Source of the DNA: RPQJ01 sp035554635
Lineage (GTDB): Bacteria; Pseudomonadota; Gammaproteobacteria; Steroidobacterales; Steroidobacteraceae
Assembly (NCBI GenBank): GCA_035554635.1
Contig: DATMIB010000262.1
Location: 1-64,000, forward strand
DNA length: 64,000 bases
Direction: 5' to 3'
Every line of letters begins with the position of its first letter. Positions within the stretch are counted from its first letter, which is position 1. Both the position numbers and the translations under genes were made by a program. Shown one piece after another: positions 51,763-59,050 of this stretch. A model generated the notes under the pieces. It made no database searches. It worked only from the letters and a program-made list of their open reading frames with translations, and was not told the DNA's origin.

Positions 51763-52352
51763 GGCACGTCCTGTGCCGGCCTTGCCCCCGACTTGCCGCC
51801 GACGTGCGCCCACAGCGCGCGCTCGAGCAGGGTCGGCGTCCACTGCCCGCCCAACCGGCGAGACGCATCGCGCAAGCCGTCGGCGTACCGCGCGTAGTAG
51901 CCGAGTGTCCACGCCACGGGCCCGAGGCCCGGCAGCTGCGCCGCGACGAGCTCGTCGAAGAACGGGTACAGCTGCGGTGCAACCGCGGCCACGGCCGCCG
52001 AGGCGGTCGCCGGGCCGATGCCCTTGAGTTGCGCCAGTGTCGCGACCGGCGCGGTGGCGTGCGGGATCGCCGCAAACGCCGCCGCGCTCGTCGTCGAGAC
52101 CAGCGCCGGTTCGTTGCTCCGCACCAGCGCGAGGTTCGGTGCACGCCAGACACCGCGTGCCATTTTCCATTCCGTGAGACGGACCAGCTCCGCGTGGTCG
52201 AGGGCCATGGGTTTGCGCGCGGCGATCCGGACGGGCAGCTCGACGCGATACCAGCGGTCGAGTTCGGGCAGTCGTGCGACGCCTTGTCGCGCGATCACCT
52301 CCTCGTAGCTGCGCAGCGCGCGGTGCAGATCCTCGGGAGCAGGCAGCGTCAC
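51759..52352 (-). CDS. helix-hairpin-helix protein of unknown function
   Basis: A 197-residue protein with an HhH motif LAQLKGIGPATASAAVAA (about residues 107-124), which binds DNA backbone in glycosylases and endonucleases. The rest has no catalytic motif I recognise: the Asp and Lys of HhH-GPD glycosylases are not evident. Coupled to DUF1810 by a 4-nt overlap, so the two products may act together. Confidence 0.7.
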   Translation of the reverse strand: MTLPAPEDLHRALRSYEEVIARQGVARLPELDRWYRVELPVRIAARKPMALDHAELVRLTEWKMARGVWRAPNLALVRSNEPALVSTTSAAAFAAIPHATAPVATLAQLKGIGPATASAAVAAVAPQLYPFFDELVAAQLPGLGPVAWTLGYYARYADGLRDASRRLGGQWTPTLLERALWAHVGGKSGARPAQDVP

Positions 52353-52363
52353 GGCGCGCGCGC

Positions 52364-52744
52364 TCAGGCGTCACGCCGCAGATAGAGCCGGACACCGGCG
52401 CCGATCAGGAGACACGCCAGTGCCATCCAGTCCGCGATCACGACGCGGGCCACCTGTGCGTTGTAGCCGCCGACGCTCCACACGAGATACAGGAACGACA
52501 GCACGCTGACGAAGCCGGCGACGAACGCGAGCCCCTGCCATTCGGGGCGGAACGCAGCCACAAGGAAAAAGACGCCGAGCAGGCCGAACAGGACCGCGCG
52601 GTGACGCATCAGGATCGCCAGGTTCGGCTCGTCGAACGGCAGGCCGTAGAGCGCCGTGAGCCGCTCCGGCCCGAACCAGCCGGACAGCGGCAGCAGGTGG
52701 ATGACGGCGACGACCACGAGCATTGTCGAAACCAGGTGGCGCAT
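52364..52744 (-). CDS. four-helix membrane protein of unknown function
   Basis: A 126-residue protein with four transmembrane helices and the segment LMRHRAVLFGLLGVFFLVAAFRPEWQG. Homologs are often labelled phosphopantetheine adenylyltransferase, but there is no nucleotidyl-transferase motif, so that name is surely wrong for this protein. Function unknown. It lies 11 nt after the HhH gene on the opposite side, same strand. Confidence 0.78.
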   Translation of the reverse strand: MRHLVSTMLVVVAVIHLLPLSGWFGPERLTALYGLPFDEPNLAILMRHRAVLFGLLGVFFLVAAFRPEWQGLAFVAGFVSVLSFLYLVWSVGGYNAQVARVVIADWMALACLLIGAGVRLYLRRDA

Positions 52745-52780
52745 GCGGAGGTACTCCGGTGCCGGTTCGCGCCGTGGACG

Positions 52781-53881
52781 TCAACGCGCGCACAACCCCA
52801 GCTTGGCTTCGGCGGAACATTCCCGGCAGGCCGCAACGACGTCGTCCTGGCGGGCGATCACGCACTGCAGGAAGTCCTGCGCCTCCGGCTGGTCGATCCG
52901 GTAGTACGGGTCCATCGAGCCCTGGCACCAGTTGGTGGCGCCCGACAGCACGGCCGCGATGGCCGGCTCGACGACGCCGCCGCGTTCGAGGAACAACGGC
53001 GAGCCGGAATCGCCGAAACAGACGACGTCGTCGCCGCGCCTGATGCTCTGGCGCGGTACCAGCGAGTTCTCGAACAGGTTCTTGACCGGGCCGACCCGCG
53101 CGATGCGCTTGACCTCGTTGCCACCGCCGAGGTCGGTCTGCGGGCCGAGCCCACGTGTCGGCCGCGTGCCGTAGAGCTTGGTCCAGTTGAGGCCGTACCC
53201 CACGCTCACGACGGGTGTGCCGACGATGCCCTCGATCGCATCGAGCTCGCCGACCGCACGTAGCGGCAGCGGGGTGATGCCCGCGACGGCCTGCTCGAGC
53301 ACCAGCGCGCCGACGTCGGGCTGTTGCAGCAGGTTCGAGTTGACGGCCGTGGCACGACCGTCGCGACGCAATCCGTCGCGCAGGTATTGCGGATGGGTGA
53401 GGCCGTGCGCAATCGGCACACCGTCGTTGCGTCCCGCGATCGCGACGGCGTGGAAGGTCGGGAACGGTACCGACTTCGCCGCCGGGTCGCAGTCGTAACC
53501 GGCCGGCATGAATTCGCTGTACGGCACGCCCTGCTCGCGCACGAAGCAACGGAAGTCGTTGCCGGTCGCGACCAGGTCGAACGTGACCCAGGCCCGGTCG
53601 TAATACCCCGCGACACCGATGTCGTTCACATAGTTGTAAGCCGTGCAGTGCGCCGCGGTCATGAACACCTTCGGCGCGACCAGCGCTCCTGAACAGGACT
53701 GCTCCGCGTAAGCGACCTCGGGTCGTTCGCCCGGCGGCAGGTAGACGAAGTACTCGTAGTAGGCGCCCGCGGCCGGGAACCGGTTGCCGGTGTCGGGCGT
53801 GCCGTCACTGGCGCGCGCGGCCGGAAGCGCAAACAGCAGCAGCGCGGTGGCCGCGACCCGACGACGAGTCGGTCTGTCCAT
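52781..53881 (-). CDS. secreted trypsin-like serine protease
   Basis: A 366-residue S1-family protease with signal peptide about 1-25. The catalytic triad is His78 (FMTAAHCT), Asp189 (QQPDVGALVLE) and Ser292 (CFGDSGSPLF). Eight cysteines suggest several disulfides. A TM anchor or secretion-signal domain is not visible, so it is probably periplasmic or secreted by type II secretion, the latter being encoded in part at 61876. Target unknown. Confidence 0.85.
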   Translation of the reverse strand: MDRPTRRRVAATALLLFALPAARASDGTPDTGNRFPAAGAYYEYFVYLPPGERPEVAYAEQSCSGALVAPKVFMTAAHCTAYNYVNDIGVAGYYDRAWVTFDLVATGNDFRCFVREQGVPYSEFMPAGYDCDPAAKSVPFPTFHAVAIAGRNDGVPIAHGLTHPQYLRDGLRRDGRATAVNSNLLQQPDVGALVLEQAVAGITPLPLRAVGELDAIEGIVGTPVVSVGYGLNWTKLYGTRPTRGLGPQTDLGGGNEVKRIARVGPVKNLFENSLVPRQSIRRGDDVVCFGDSGSPLFLERGGVVEPAIAAVLSGATNWCQGSMDPYYRIDQPEAQDFLQCVIARQDDVVAACRECSAEAKLGLCAR

Positions 53882-54022
53882 GAAGCCCCCTTCGCAGTTC
53901 GTTCCGTGATCCGTTGCGGGCCCCGTCGCCGGGACGGCGGCCCGTCGACGCGCCTGCCCGCGGACAGGCAGGGCATCGACGAAGCCGCAGTGTCGCGCGC
54001 CCGGTCACGGCCGGGCAAGTCG

Positions 54023-55318
54023 TCAGCCGAGCGCCTGCTCGAGGTCGGCGATCAGGTCGTCGGGGTGCTCGATGCCGATCGAGAGGCGCACCATGGCGTC
54101 GGTGACGCCCAGGCGATCGCGTGTCTCCTTGGGCACGCCCGAGTGCGTGGTCGAAGCCGGGTGCGAGATCAGCGACTCGGTACCGCCGAGACTCACCGCG
54201 AGCTTGATGACCTGCAGCGCGTCGAGGAAACGGAACGCCTCGACCTCGCCGCCCTTGAGGTAGAACGAGAACGTCGAGCCCGCGCTCGCGCACTGGCGCT
54301 CGAACACCGCGTGACGCGGGTCGTCCTCCTGCAGGAAACCGAGATAGTTGACCGAGTCGACTTTCGGGTGCGTGCTCAGGAACTTCGCGACGATCTCGGC
54401 GTTCTGCGCCGCCTTCTGCATGCGCAGTTCGAGCGTCTCCATCGACCGCATGATCATCCATGCCGTGTTCGGGTCGAGCTGCGAACCCATGGAACTGCGC
54501 AGCAGGCGCACCGGCTTCACGAGTTCCTTGGAGCCGACCACGCCGCCCGCGACCAGGTCGGAATGACCGCCGATGTACTTCGTGAGCGAGTAGACCACGA
54601 GGTCCGCGCCGTGCTCGAGCGGCCGCTGGAACACCGGGCCGAGGAACGTGTTGTCGACGGCGAGCGGCGGTCGCTGACCGCCCTGTTCGCGTGCCAGCCA
54701 CTCGGACGCCTCGCGCATCAGGCGCAGGTCGACCAGGCCGTTGGTCGGGTTCGCGGGCGTCTCGGTCATGATCAATGCGACACGCCCGCCGTGCTTGCGC
54801 GCCAGTTCGAGTGCACGCGCCGCCGCGCCCATCACCTCGCCACGGTCACAGGCTGCGGACACGCCGACCGCACGGATCCCGAAGTTGGGCAGCGTCTTCT
54901 CGATCAGCGTCTCGGTGCCACCGTAGAGCGGCTGGCTGATCAGCACGACGTCGTTCGGCCGCAGGTAGGTCCACAGCGTCGTCGCGATCGCCGACATGCC
55001 GCTCGAGAACACGAGCCCGGCCTCGCCGCCCTCCCAGAGCGCGAGCCGGTCCTCGAGCACCTCGAGGTTCGGGTTGTTGAAGCGCGAATAGACGAGACCC
55101 GCGGCTTCGCCCGGCGGCGGTTCGCGCCGGCCGGCCGTGTAGTCGAAGAAGTCCTTGCCGTCCTGCGCGCTCTTGAACACGAACGTCGACGTCAGGAACA
55201 CGGGCGGCTTGAGCGAGCCTTCGGACAACTTCGGGTCGTAGCCGTACCCCATCATCTGCGTCTGCGGGTGCAGCACGCGGTTGCCGAGCCTGCGCTTGTG
55301 ATAGCTGTCGTATGCCAT
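54023..55318 (-). CDS. Cys/Met metabolism PLP-dependent enzyme (cystathionine gamma-synthase family)
   Basis: A 431-residue fold-type I PLP enzyme. The PLP-phosphate turn FSSGMSAIATT, the catalytic Lys in VYSLTKYIGGHSDLV and the final Arg region LRLSIGIEHPDDL are visible. ATG 55318 has GCAGGGA upstream. It may be a cystathionine gamma-synthase/lyase, an O-acetyl(succinyl)homoserine sulfhydrylase or a methionine gamma-lyase; sequence alone does not decide. A SBP56 gene 5 kb away would suit a methanethiol-producing lyase, but that is inference. Confidence 0.88.
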   Translation of the reverse strand: MAYDSYHKRRLGNRVLHPQTQMMGYGYDPKLSEGSLKPPVFLTSTFVFKSAQDGKDFFDYTAGRREPPPGEAAGLVYSRFNNPNLEVLEDRLALWEGGEAGLVFSSGMSAIATTLWTYLRPNDVVLISQPLYGGTETLIEKTLPNFGIRAVGVSAACDRGEVMGAAARALELARKHGGRVALIMTETPANPTNGLVDLRLMREASEWLAREQGGQRPPLAVDNTFLGPVFQRPLEHGADLVVYSLTKYIGGHSDLVAGGVVGSKELVKPVRLLRSSMGSQLDPNTAWMIMRSMETLELRMQKAAQNAEIVAKFLSTHPKVDSVNYLGFLQEDDPRHAVFERQCASAGSTFSFYLKGGEVEAFRFLDALQVIKLAVSLGGTESLISHPASTTHSGVPKETRDRLGVTDAMVRLSIGIEHPDDLIADLEQALG

Positions 55319-55554
55319 GGGACATCCCTGCGTGATTCCGAATCGCGCAGTGTACTGCCATGCACGCCGCCGGCCGTCACTTCGAGCGACAGGCATGACC
55401 GTTCGTTGTGGCAGTCGAACCGAAAGGTCTGGCGGCCAGCGCGGCCCGTGCCCTGCGACGGGCCGGTGCTCGCGTGCGGCCACGCGGGTTGCGTTCGACA
55501 CGAGTGCCGCCCATGCTCCGCCGACCCATTTTTCGTCGCCACAGGAGGCCAGGG

Positions 55555-56394
55555 ATGAACAGGTATCTCGTCACGGCAGCGCTCGTCACGCTCGGGATGA
55601 CGGCGTCGGGCATCGCGCAAGCCAAGGATGCCGACACGCTCGATGCCGCAGCGAAGAAGTCGCTCGAGCAGGCCGTCGCGGCCCCGCATCGCAGCGACGC
55701 GAACCGCGCGCGTGACAAGTACCGCCACCCGGTCGAGTCGCTGAGCTTTTTCGGCGTCGAGCCCGGCGACACGGTGGTCGAGATCTGGCCGGGCGGCGGC
55801 TGGTACACGGAGATCCTCGCGCCCTATCTCGCGGACAAGGGCAAGCTGATCGTCGCGAGCCCCGCGGGACGCGGCAGCGAAGGCATCGCCAAGCGGCTCG
55901 ACGCCAACCCCGCGTTGTTCGGCAAGGTCGAGCGCGCCAACTTCCCGGCCCTGCTCGGCGGCACCGGCGTCGCGCCGGGCACGGCCGACGTGGTCGTGAC
56001 GTTCCGCAACGTGCACAACTGGGGCGCGGGCTACATGCACCCGGAGAAAAAGGGCTACAGCGACGAGGCGTTCCGCGAACTGTTCGCGATGCTGAAGCCC
56101 GGCGGCGTGCTGGGCATCGTCGATCACCGGCTGCCCGAAAGCGCGAGTGCCGAACGCGAGAAGTCGAGCGGCTACATCAAGGTGTCGACCGTGCGTGCGC
56201 TCGCGGAGAAGGCCGGCTTCAAGTACGTCGGGTCGTCGGAAATCAATGCGAACCCGAAGGACACGGCCGACTGGACGGCCGGGGTCTGGACGCTGCCGCC
56301 GACGCTCGCGATGGGTGCGACGGACCGCGACAAGTACGTCGCGATCGGCGAAAGCGATCGCATGACGCTAAAGTTCGTCAAGCCGGCGAACTGA
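55555..56394 (+). CDS. exported class I SAM-dependent methyltransferase-like protein
   Basis: A 279-residue protein with a clear signal peptide (about 1-23, cut after AQA) and then a methyltransferase fold: motif I VVEIWPGGGWYTEILAPYL, motif II, and the segment AMLKPGGVLGIVDHR. AGGAGG is 6 nt from ATG 55555. An exported SAM-dependent enzyme is odd because SAM is cytosolic, so it may use another ligand or bind without catalysis. The gene is divergent from the PLP enzyme. Confidence 0.85.
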   Translation: MNRYLVTAALVTLGMTASGIAQAKDADTLDAAAKKSLEQAVAAPHRSDANRARDKYRHPVESLSFFGVEPGDTVVEIWPGGGWYTEILAPYLADKGKLIVASPAGRGSEGIAKRLDANPALFGKVERANFPALLGGTGVAPGTADVVVTFRNVHNWGAGYMHPEKKGYSDEAFRELFAMLKPGGVLGIVDHRLPESASAEREKSSGYIKVSTVRALAEKAGFKYVGSSEINANPKDTADWTAGVWTLPPTLAMGATDRDKYVAIGESDRMTLKFVKPAN

Positions 56395-56455
56395 CCGCGC
56401 GCAGGGCGCGACGCTGCCGACGGACCGCGATGGCCGTCGGCAGCGGCCGGCACGC

Positions 56456-57037
56456 TCAACTGAACAGCCAGCGCCGCACGAGCCGCGTGTAGCGGGGCAT
56501 CACCACGTAGACCATCAGGAACACGACGACGCCGGTCACCGCCAGCGTCGTGAGCGGCTGCAGGCGGGGAACGCCCAGCGCGTCGAGCGCGGGCACCACG
56601 GCCATCGGCACCAGCAGCGCCAGCGGGTAGATCGCGGACCAGGTGAGCAGGTATTGCTTCCAGCGGACCGGCAGCTTCGCTTTCGCTCCTGCAGGCGTGA
56701 ACCAGAAGTCCAGTCCGCTGCTGATGAAGAAGTCGTCGCCGGTCACGAACAGCGGGCGCGCCTCGTCGATCAGCCGGGCCCGGGCGTCGGACTCCATCCA
56801 GAGCCTCAGGTGCTCGTTCGTGTCGAAGCGGATCACGACCGTGTAGGTTTCCGTCAGGCCCGGGATGGGCCGGACGATGTGCCAGTCGAGACAGCCGGGC
56901 GAGGCGCGACACAGCGGCGCGATCCGCTCCAGCCAGCGTTCGTACTCCGCCTGCGCTCGTGCGCGCACACGATGCGTGATGACGACCGTTGCGCCCTGGT
57001 CGACGGCGGGCTGCACTGCTGCGGTTTGGGCATTCAT
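56456..57037 (-). CDS. membrane-anchored antibiotic biosynthesis monooxygenase (ABM) domain protein
   Basis: A 193-residue protein with an ABM domain (about residues 15-100: VVITHRVRARAQAEYERWLERIAPLCRASPG, then YTVVIRFDTNEHLRLWMES) followed by two transmembrane helices (about 130-148 and 158-180). ABM folds oxidise small aromatic or heme substrates as dimers. Fusion to a two-helix anchor is not the usual single-domain form. Substrate unknown. Confidence 0.82.
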   Translation of the reverse strand: MNAQTAAVQPAVDQGATVVITHRVRARAQAEYERWLERIAPLCRASPGCLDWHIVRPIPGLTETYTVVIRFDTNEHLRLWMESDARARLIDEARPLFVTGDDFFISSGLDFWFTPAGAKAKLPVRWKQYLLTWSAIYPLALLVPMAVVPALDALGVPRLQPLTTLAVTGVVVFLMVYVVMPRYTRLVRRWLFS

Positions 57038-57113
57038 GCTGTGATGGTTTCCGGTGCATCCACGGTCGACGCACGGAAACGCGGGCGCCGGCCGGAACGA
57101 TGCTGTCTGGAAC

Positions 57114-57662
57114 TCAGCCGCCGCTCCTGCAACCGGCGGCCCCGGGCTCGGTGCCGTCCGCGCACAAGGCCTTCAGCCGCGTGATCATCTTTTCCTGGAT
57201 CTGCCGGAGGCCGGGCACGACGTTTGCCATCTGCTGCTGCGTGACCTGCATCGACGACTGCATCACCGCCGGCATTTTTGCGATCACGGCCTTGCCCACT
57301 TCGGAGCGATAGAACTGCAGCATCCCCTGCACTTCGACCTCGGAGAAATTTGCCCGATAGATTTCCATCATTCGCGGCTCGAGCAGGCTCCAGGCCATTT
57401 CGCGCTTGAACAGTTCGAGCATCTCGGCCTGCGCGTCGTCCATGATCTGCCGTTGCACAGGCGTCACCTGCGTGTCGCCGAGTGCCTGCTGCATGCCGGC
57501 GCGCATGACGCCGTCGAGCTGGTCGTAGACGCTGCCGATCAGCTTCTCGGCCTCGGTCACCACGAGCAGTTCGCGGACGGAGGCGTCGCTCGCGGGTTCT
57601 GCCCAGGCCGTCGTTCCGCCTGCCAGACACAGGCAGAGTGCAAACAGGGTCGCGCGCTTCAA
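57114..57662 (-). CDS. DUF2059 exported protein
   Basis: A 182-residue protein with signal peptide about 1-21 (cut after AWA) and a helical DUF2059 domain; the segments RRMMEIYRANFSEVEVQGMLQFYRSEVGKAVIAKMP-like are the core. The family occurs in the periplasm of many proteobacteria and has no known role. The start overlaps the DUF1801 gene stop by 4 nt. Confidence 0.85.
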   Translation of the reverse strand: MKRATLFALCLCLAGGTTAWAEPASDASVRELLVVTEAEKLIGSVYDQLDGVMRAGMQQALGDTQVTPVQRQIMDDAQAEMLELFKREMAWSLLEPRMMEIYRANFSEVEVQGMLQFYRSEVGKAVIAKMPAVMQSSMQVTQQQMANVVPGLRQIQEKMITRLKALCADGTEPGAAGCRSGG

Positions 57663-58135
57663 GTTCTTCTCCTTCGCCCGGGCTGTCCACCGGGCAGTTG
57701 CTGCTTCATGTCGACGTAGGCGGCCGCGATCAGCTGCGCCAGCGCTTCGTCCGCGACCGGCAGCGCCGGCCCGAGCTTCACGTGACGCATGTATCGACCG
57801 GCGCCCTGCAGCAAGCGCGCCGGGTCGTCGAGCTCCGCTCCACGATAGAAGCCCACGTCGACGTGCCGCGTGAAGACGTCGACATAGGCGAATGCCGCAA
57901 CGCCGACGCAGGCAGTCGGGTGGCGATCATGCAGCAACTCGCGCACGTCGTCACCGCAGCCGCGCATGACGTCGAACCAGCGCCGTGCGATCGCACCGAG
58001 GGCGTCCGGGCGCGCACGCAGCCACGCGTCGATCGCCGGATCTCGCGCGAGTGCGCCGGGGAACTCGAACAACCGGCTCCTGCGAGCCCGCTCGTCGGCG
58101 GCCGATCGACCCGTCGGCGCGCGCGTCCTGCTCAT
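57659..58135 (-). CDS. DUF1801 domain-containing protein
   Basis: A 158-residue protein. The DUF1801 core is seen in the C-terminal half: VDVGFYRGAELDDPARLLQGAG, then RHVKLG. The family is sometimes compared to iron chaperones and small regulatory proteins. GGAGGG is a short distance from ATG 58135. The DUF2059 gene begins in its stop. Confidence 0.82.
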   Translation of the reverse strand: MSRTRAPTGRSAADERARRSRLFEFPGALARDPAIDAWLRARPDALGAIARRWFDVMRGCGDDVRELLHDRHPTACVGVAAFAYVDVFTRHVDVGFYRGAELDDPARLLQGAGRYMRHVKLGPALPVADEALAQLIAAAYVDMKQQLPGGQPGRRRRT

Positions 58136-58158
58136 CTGTCCCTCCGGGACTTCGGGTC

Positions 58159-58956
58159 TCAGTGCCGTGCGCGGTTCTTCGTGGTGAGGAACCGCAGCAC
58201 CGTCTCGTTGAACGCCTGTGTTGCACCGAGGTTGCTCAGGTGCGCGGCATCGAGCTCGACGAACTGCGCGCCCGCGATCCTTCCGGCGTATTCGCGCACG
58301 GCCGTCGAGGGCGGGGCCGGATCGTCGCGACCGGCCACGACCAGCAGCGGCCGGTCGATGCGTGCCAGCTCGGCCCGCACGTCGTAACCCGCGAGCGCCT
58401 CGCAACAGGCAGCGTAGCCCTCGACCGGCGTCGCGAGGAACGCGGCGCGGACGCGCTCGACGGCCTGTGGATCGTGTCGCCGGAACGCCGGCGTGAACCA
58501 GCGCTCGAGCGTCGGTTCGACCAGCGGTTCGAGGCCCGCCTCGCGGACCTTGGCGGCCCGCTCGAGCATCGCCTGCGACGGTCCGAGCCAGGGCACGGTG
58601 TTGCAGACCACGAAGCGCTCGAACCGCTCGGGCGCATGAGCGGCGAGCCAGAGGCCCGTCGCCCCGCCCATCGACAGGCCACAGAAACTCGCGACCTGGA
58701 CCTGCAGGGCGTCGAGCAGTCCCAGCACGTCACGGGCCAGCAGTTCCATGTCGTACGGCCCTTTGGTCACGAACGAACCGCCGTGGCCGCGCGTGTCGTA
58801 ACGCAAGAGGCGATACGACTGCGTGAATGCCTCCACCTGCGGCGCCCACATGTCGAGCGTCGCGCCGAGCGAGTTCGACAGCACGAGGCACGGCGCGTCC
58901 TCCGCACCGTCGACCTGGACCCTGAACCGGCCGCCGTTGGCTTCGACAAACGTCAT
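58159..58956 (-). CDS. pcaD: 3-oxoadipate enol-lactonase-like alpha/beta hydrolase
   Basis: A 265-residue alpha/beta hydrolase. The nucleophile elbow CGLSMGGATG gives the catalytic Ser, and the His is in AAHLSNLGA; the oxyanion region LSNSLGATLDMW and RYDTRGHGGS match PcaD, which hydrolyses beta-ketoadipate enol-lactone. No other pca gene is nearby, so the family name rather than the pathway is firm. A TAGCAT -10-like hexamer (58985..58980) and GAGGTG lie upstream of ATG 58956. Confidence 0.88.
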   Translation of the reverse strand: MTFVEANGGRFRVQVDGAEDAPCLVLSNSLGATLDMWAPQVEAFTQSYRLLRYDTRGHGGSFVTKGPYDMELLARDVLGLLDALQVQVASFCGLSMGGATGLWLAAHAPERFERFVVCNTVPWLGPSQAMLERAAKVREAGLEPLVEPTLERWFTPAFRRHDPQAVERVRAAFLATPVEGYAACCEALAGYDVRAELARIDRPLLVVAGRDDPAPPSTAVREYAGRIAGAQFVELDAAHLSNLGATQAFNETVLRFLTTKNRARH

Positions 58957-59035
58957 GGGCTGCACCTCGGGTTGCGACGATGCTAGCGCCCGGGCGGCAG
59001 GCCCGTCACGGGGACCGGCGCTGACGGACGGTTCT

Positions 59036-59044
59036 TGCGATAAT
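59036..59044 (+). promoter_or_regulatory. extended -10 TGCGATAAT placing +1 on GTG 59051
   Basis: TGC then GATAAT, one base off consensus, ends 7 nt before GTG 59051, so the first transcribed base is the start codon. There is no ribosome site. Confidence 0.5.
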
Positions 59045-59050
59045 TGCAGC

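Noticed and set aside
52364..52744. Phosphopantetheine adenylyltransferase
   Set aside because: This common label for the family has no support here: the protein is four transmembrane helices with no nucleotidyl-transferase motif.
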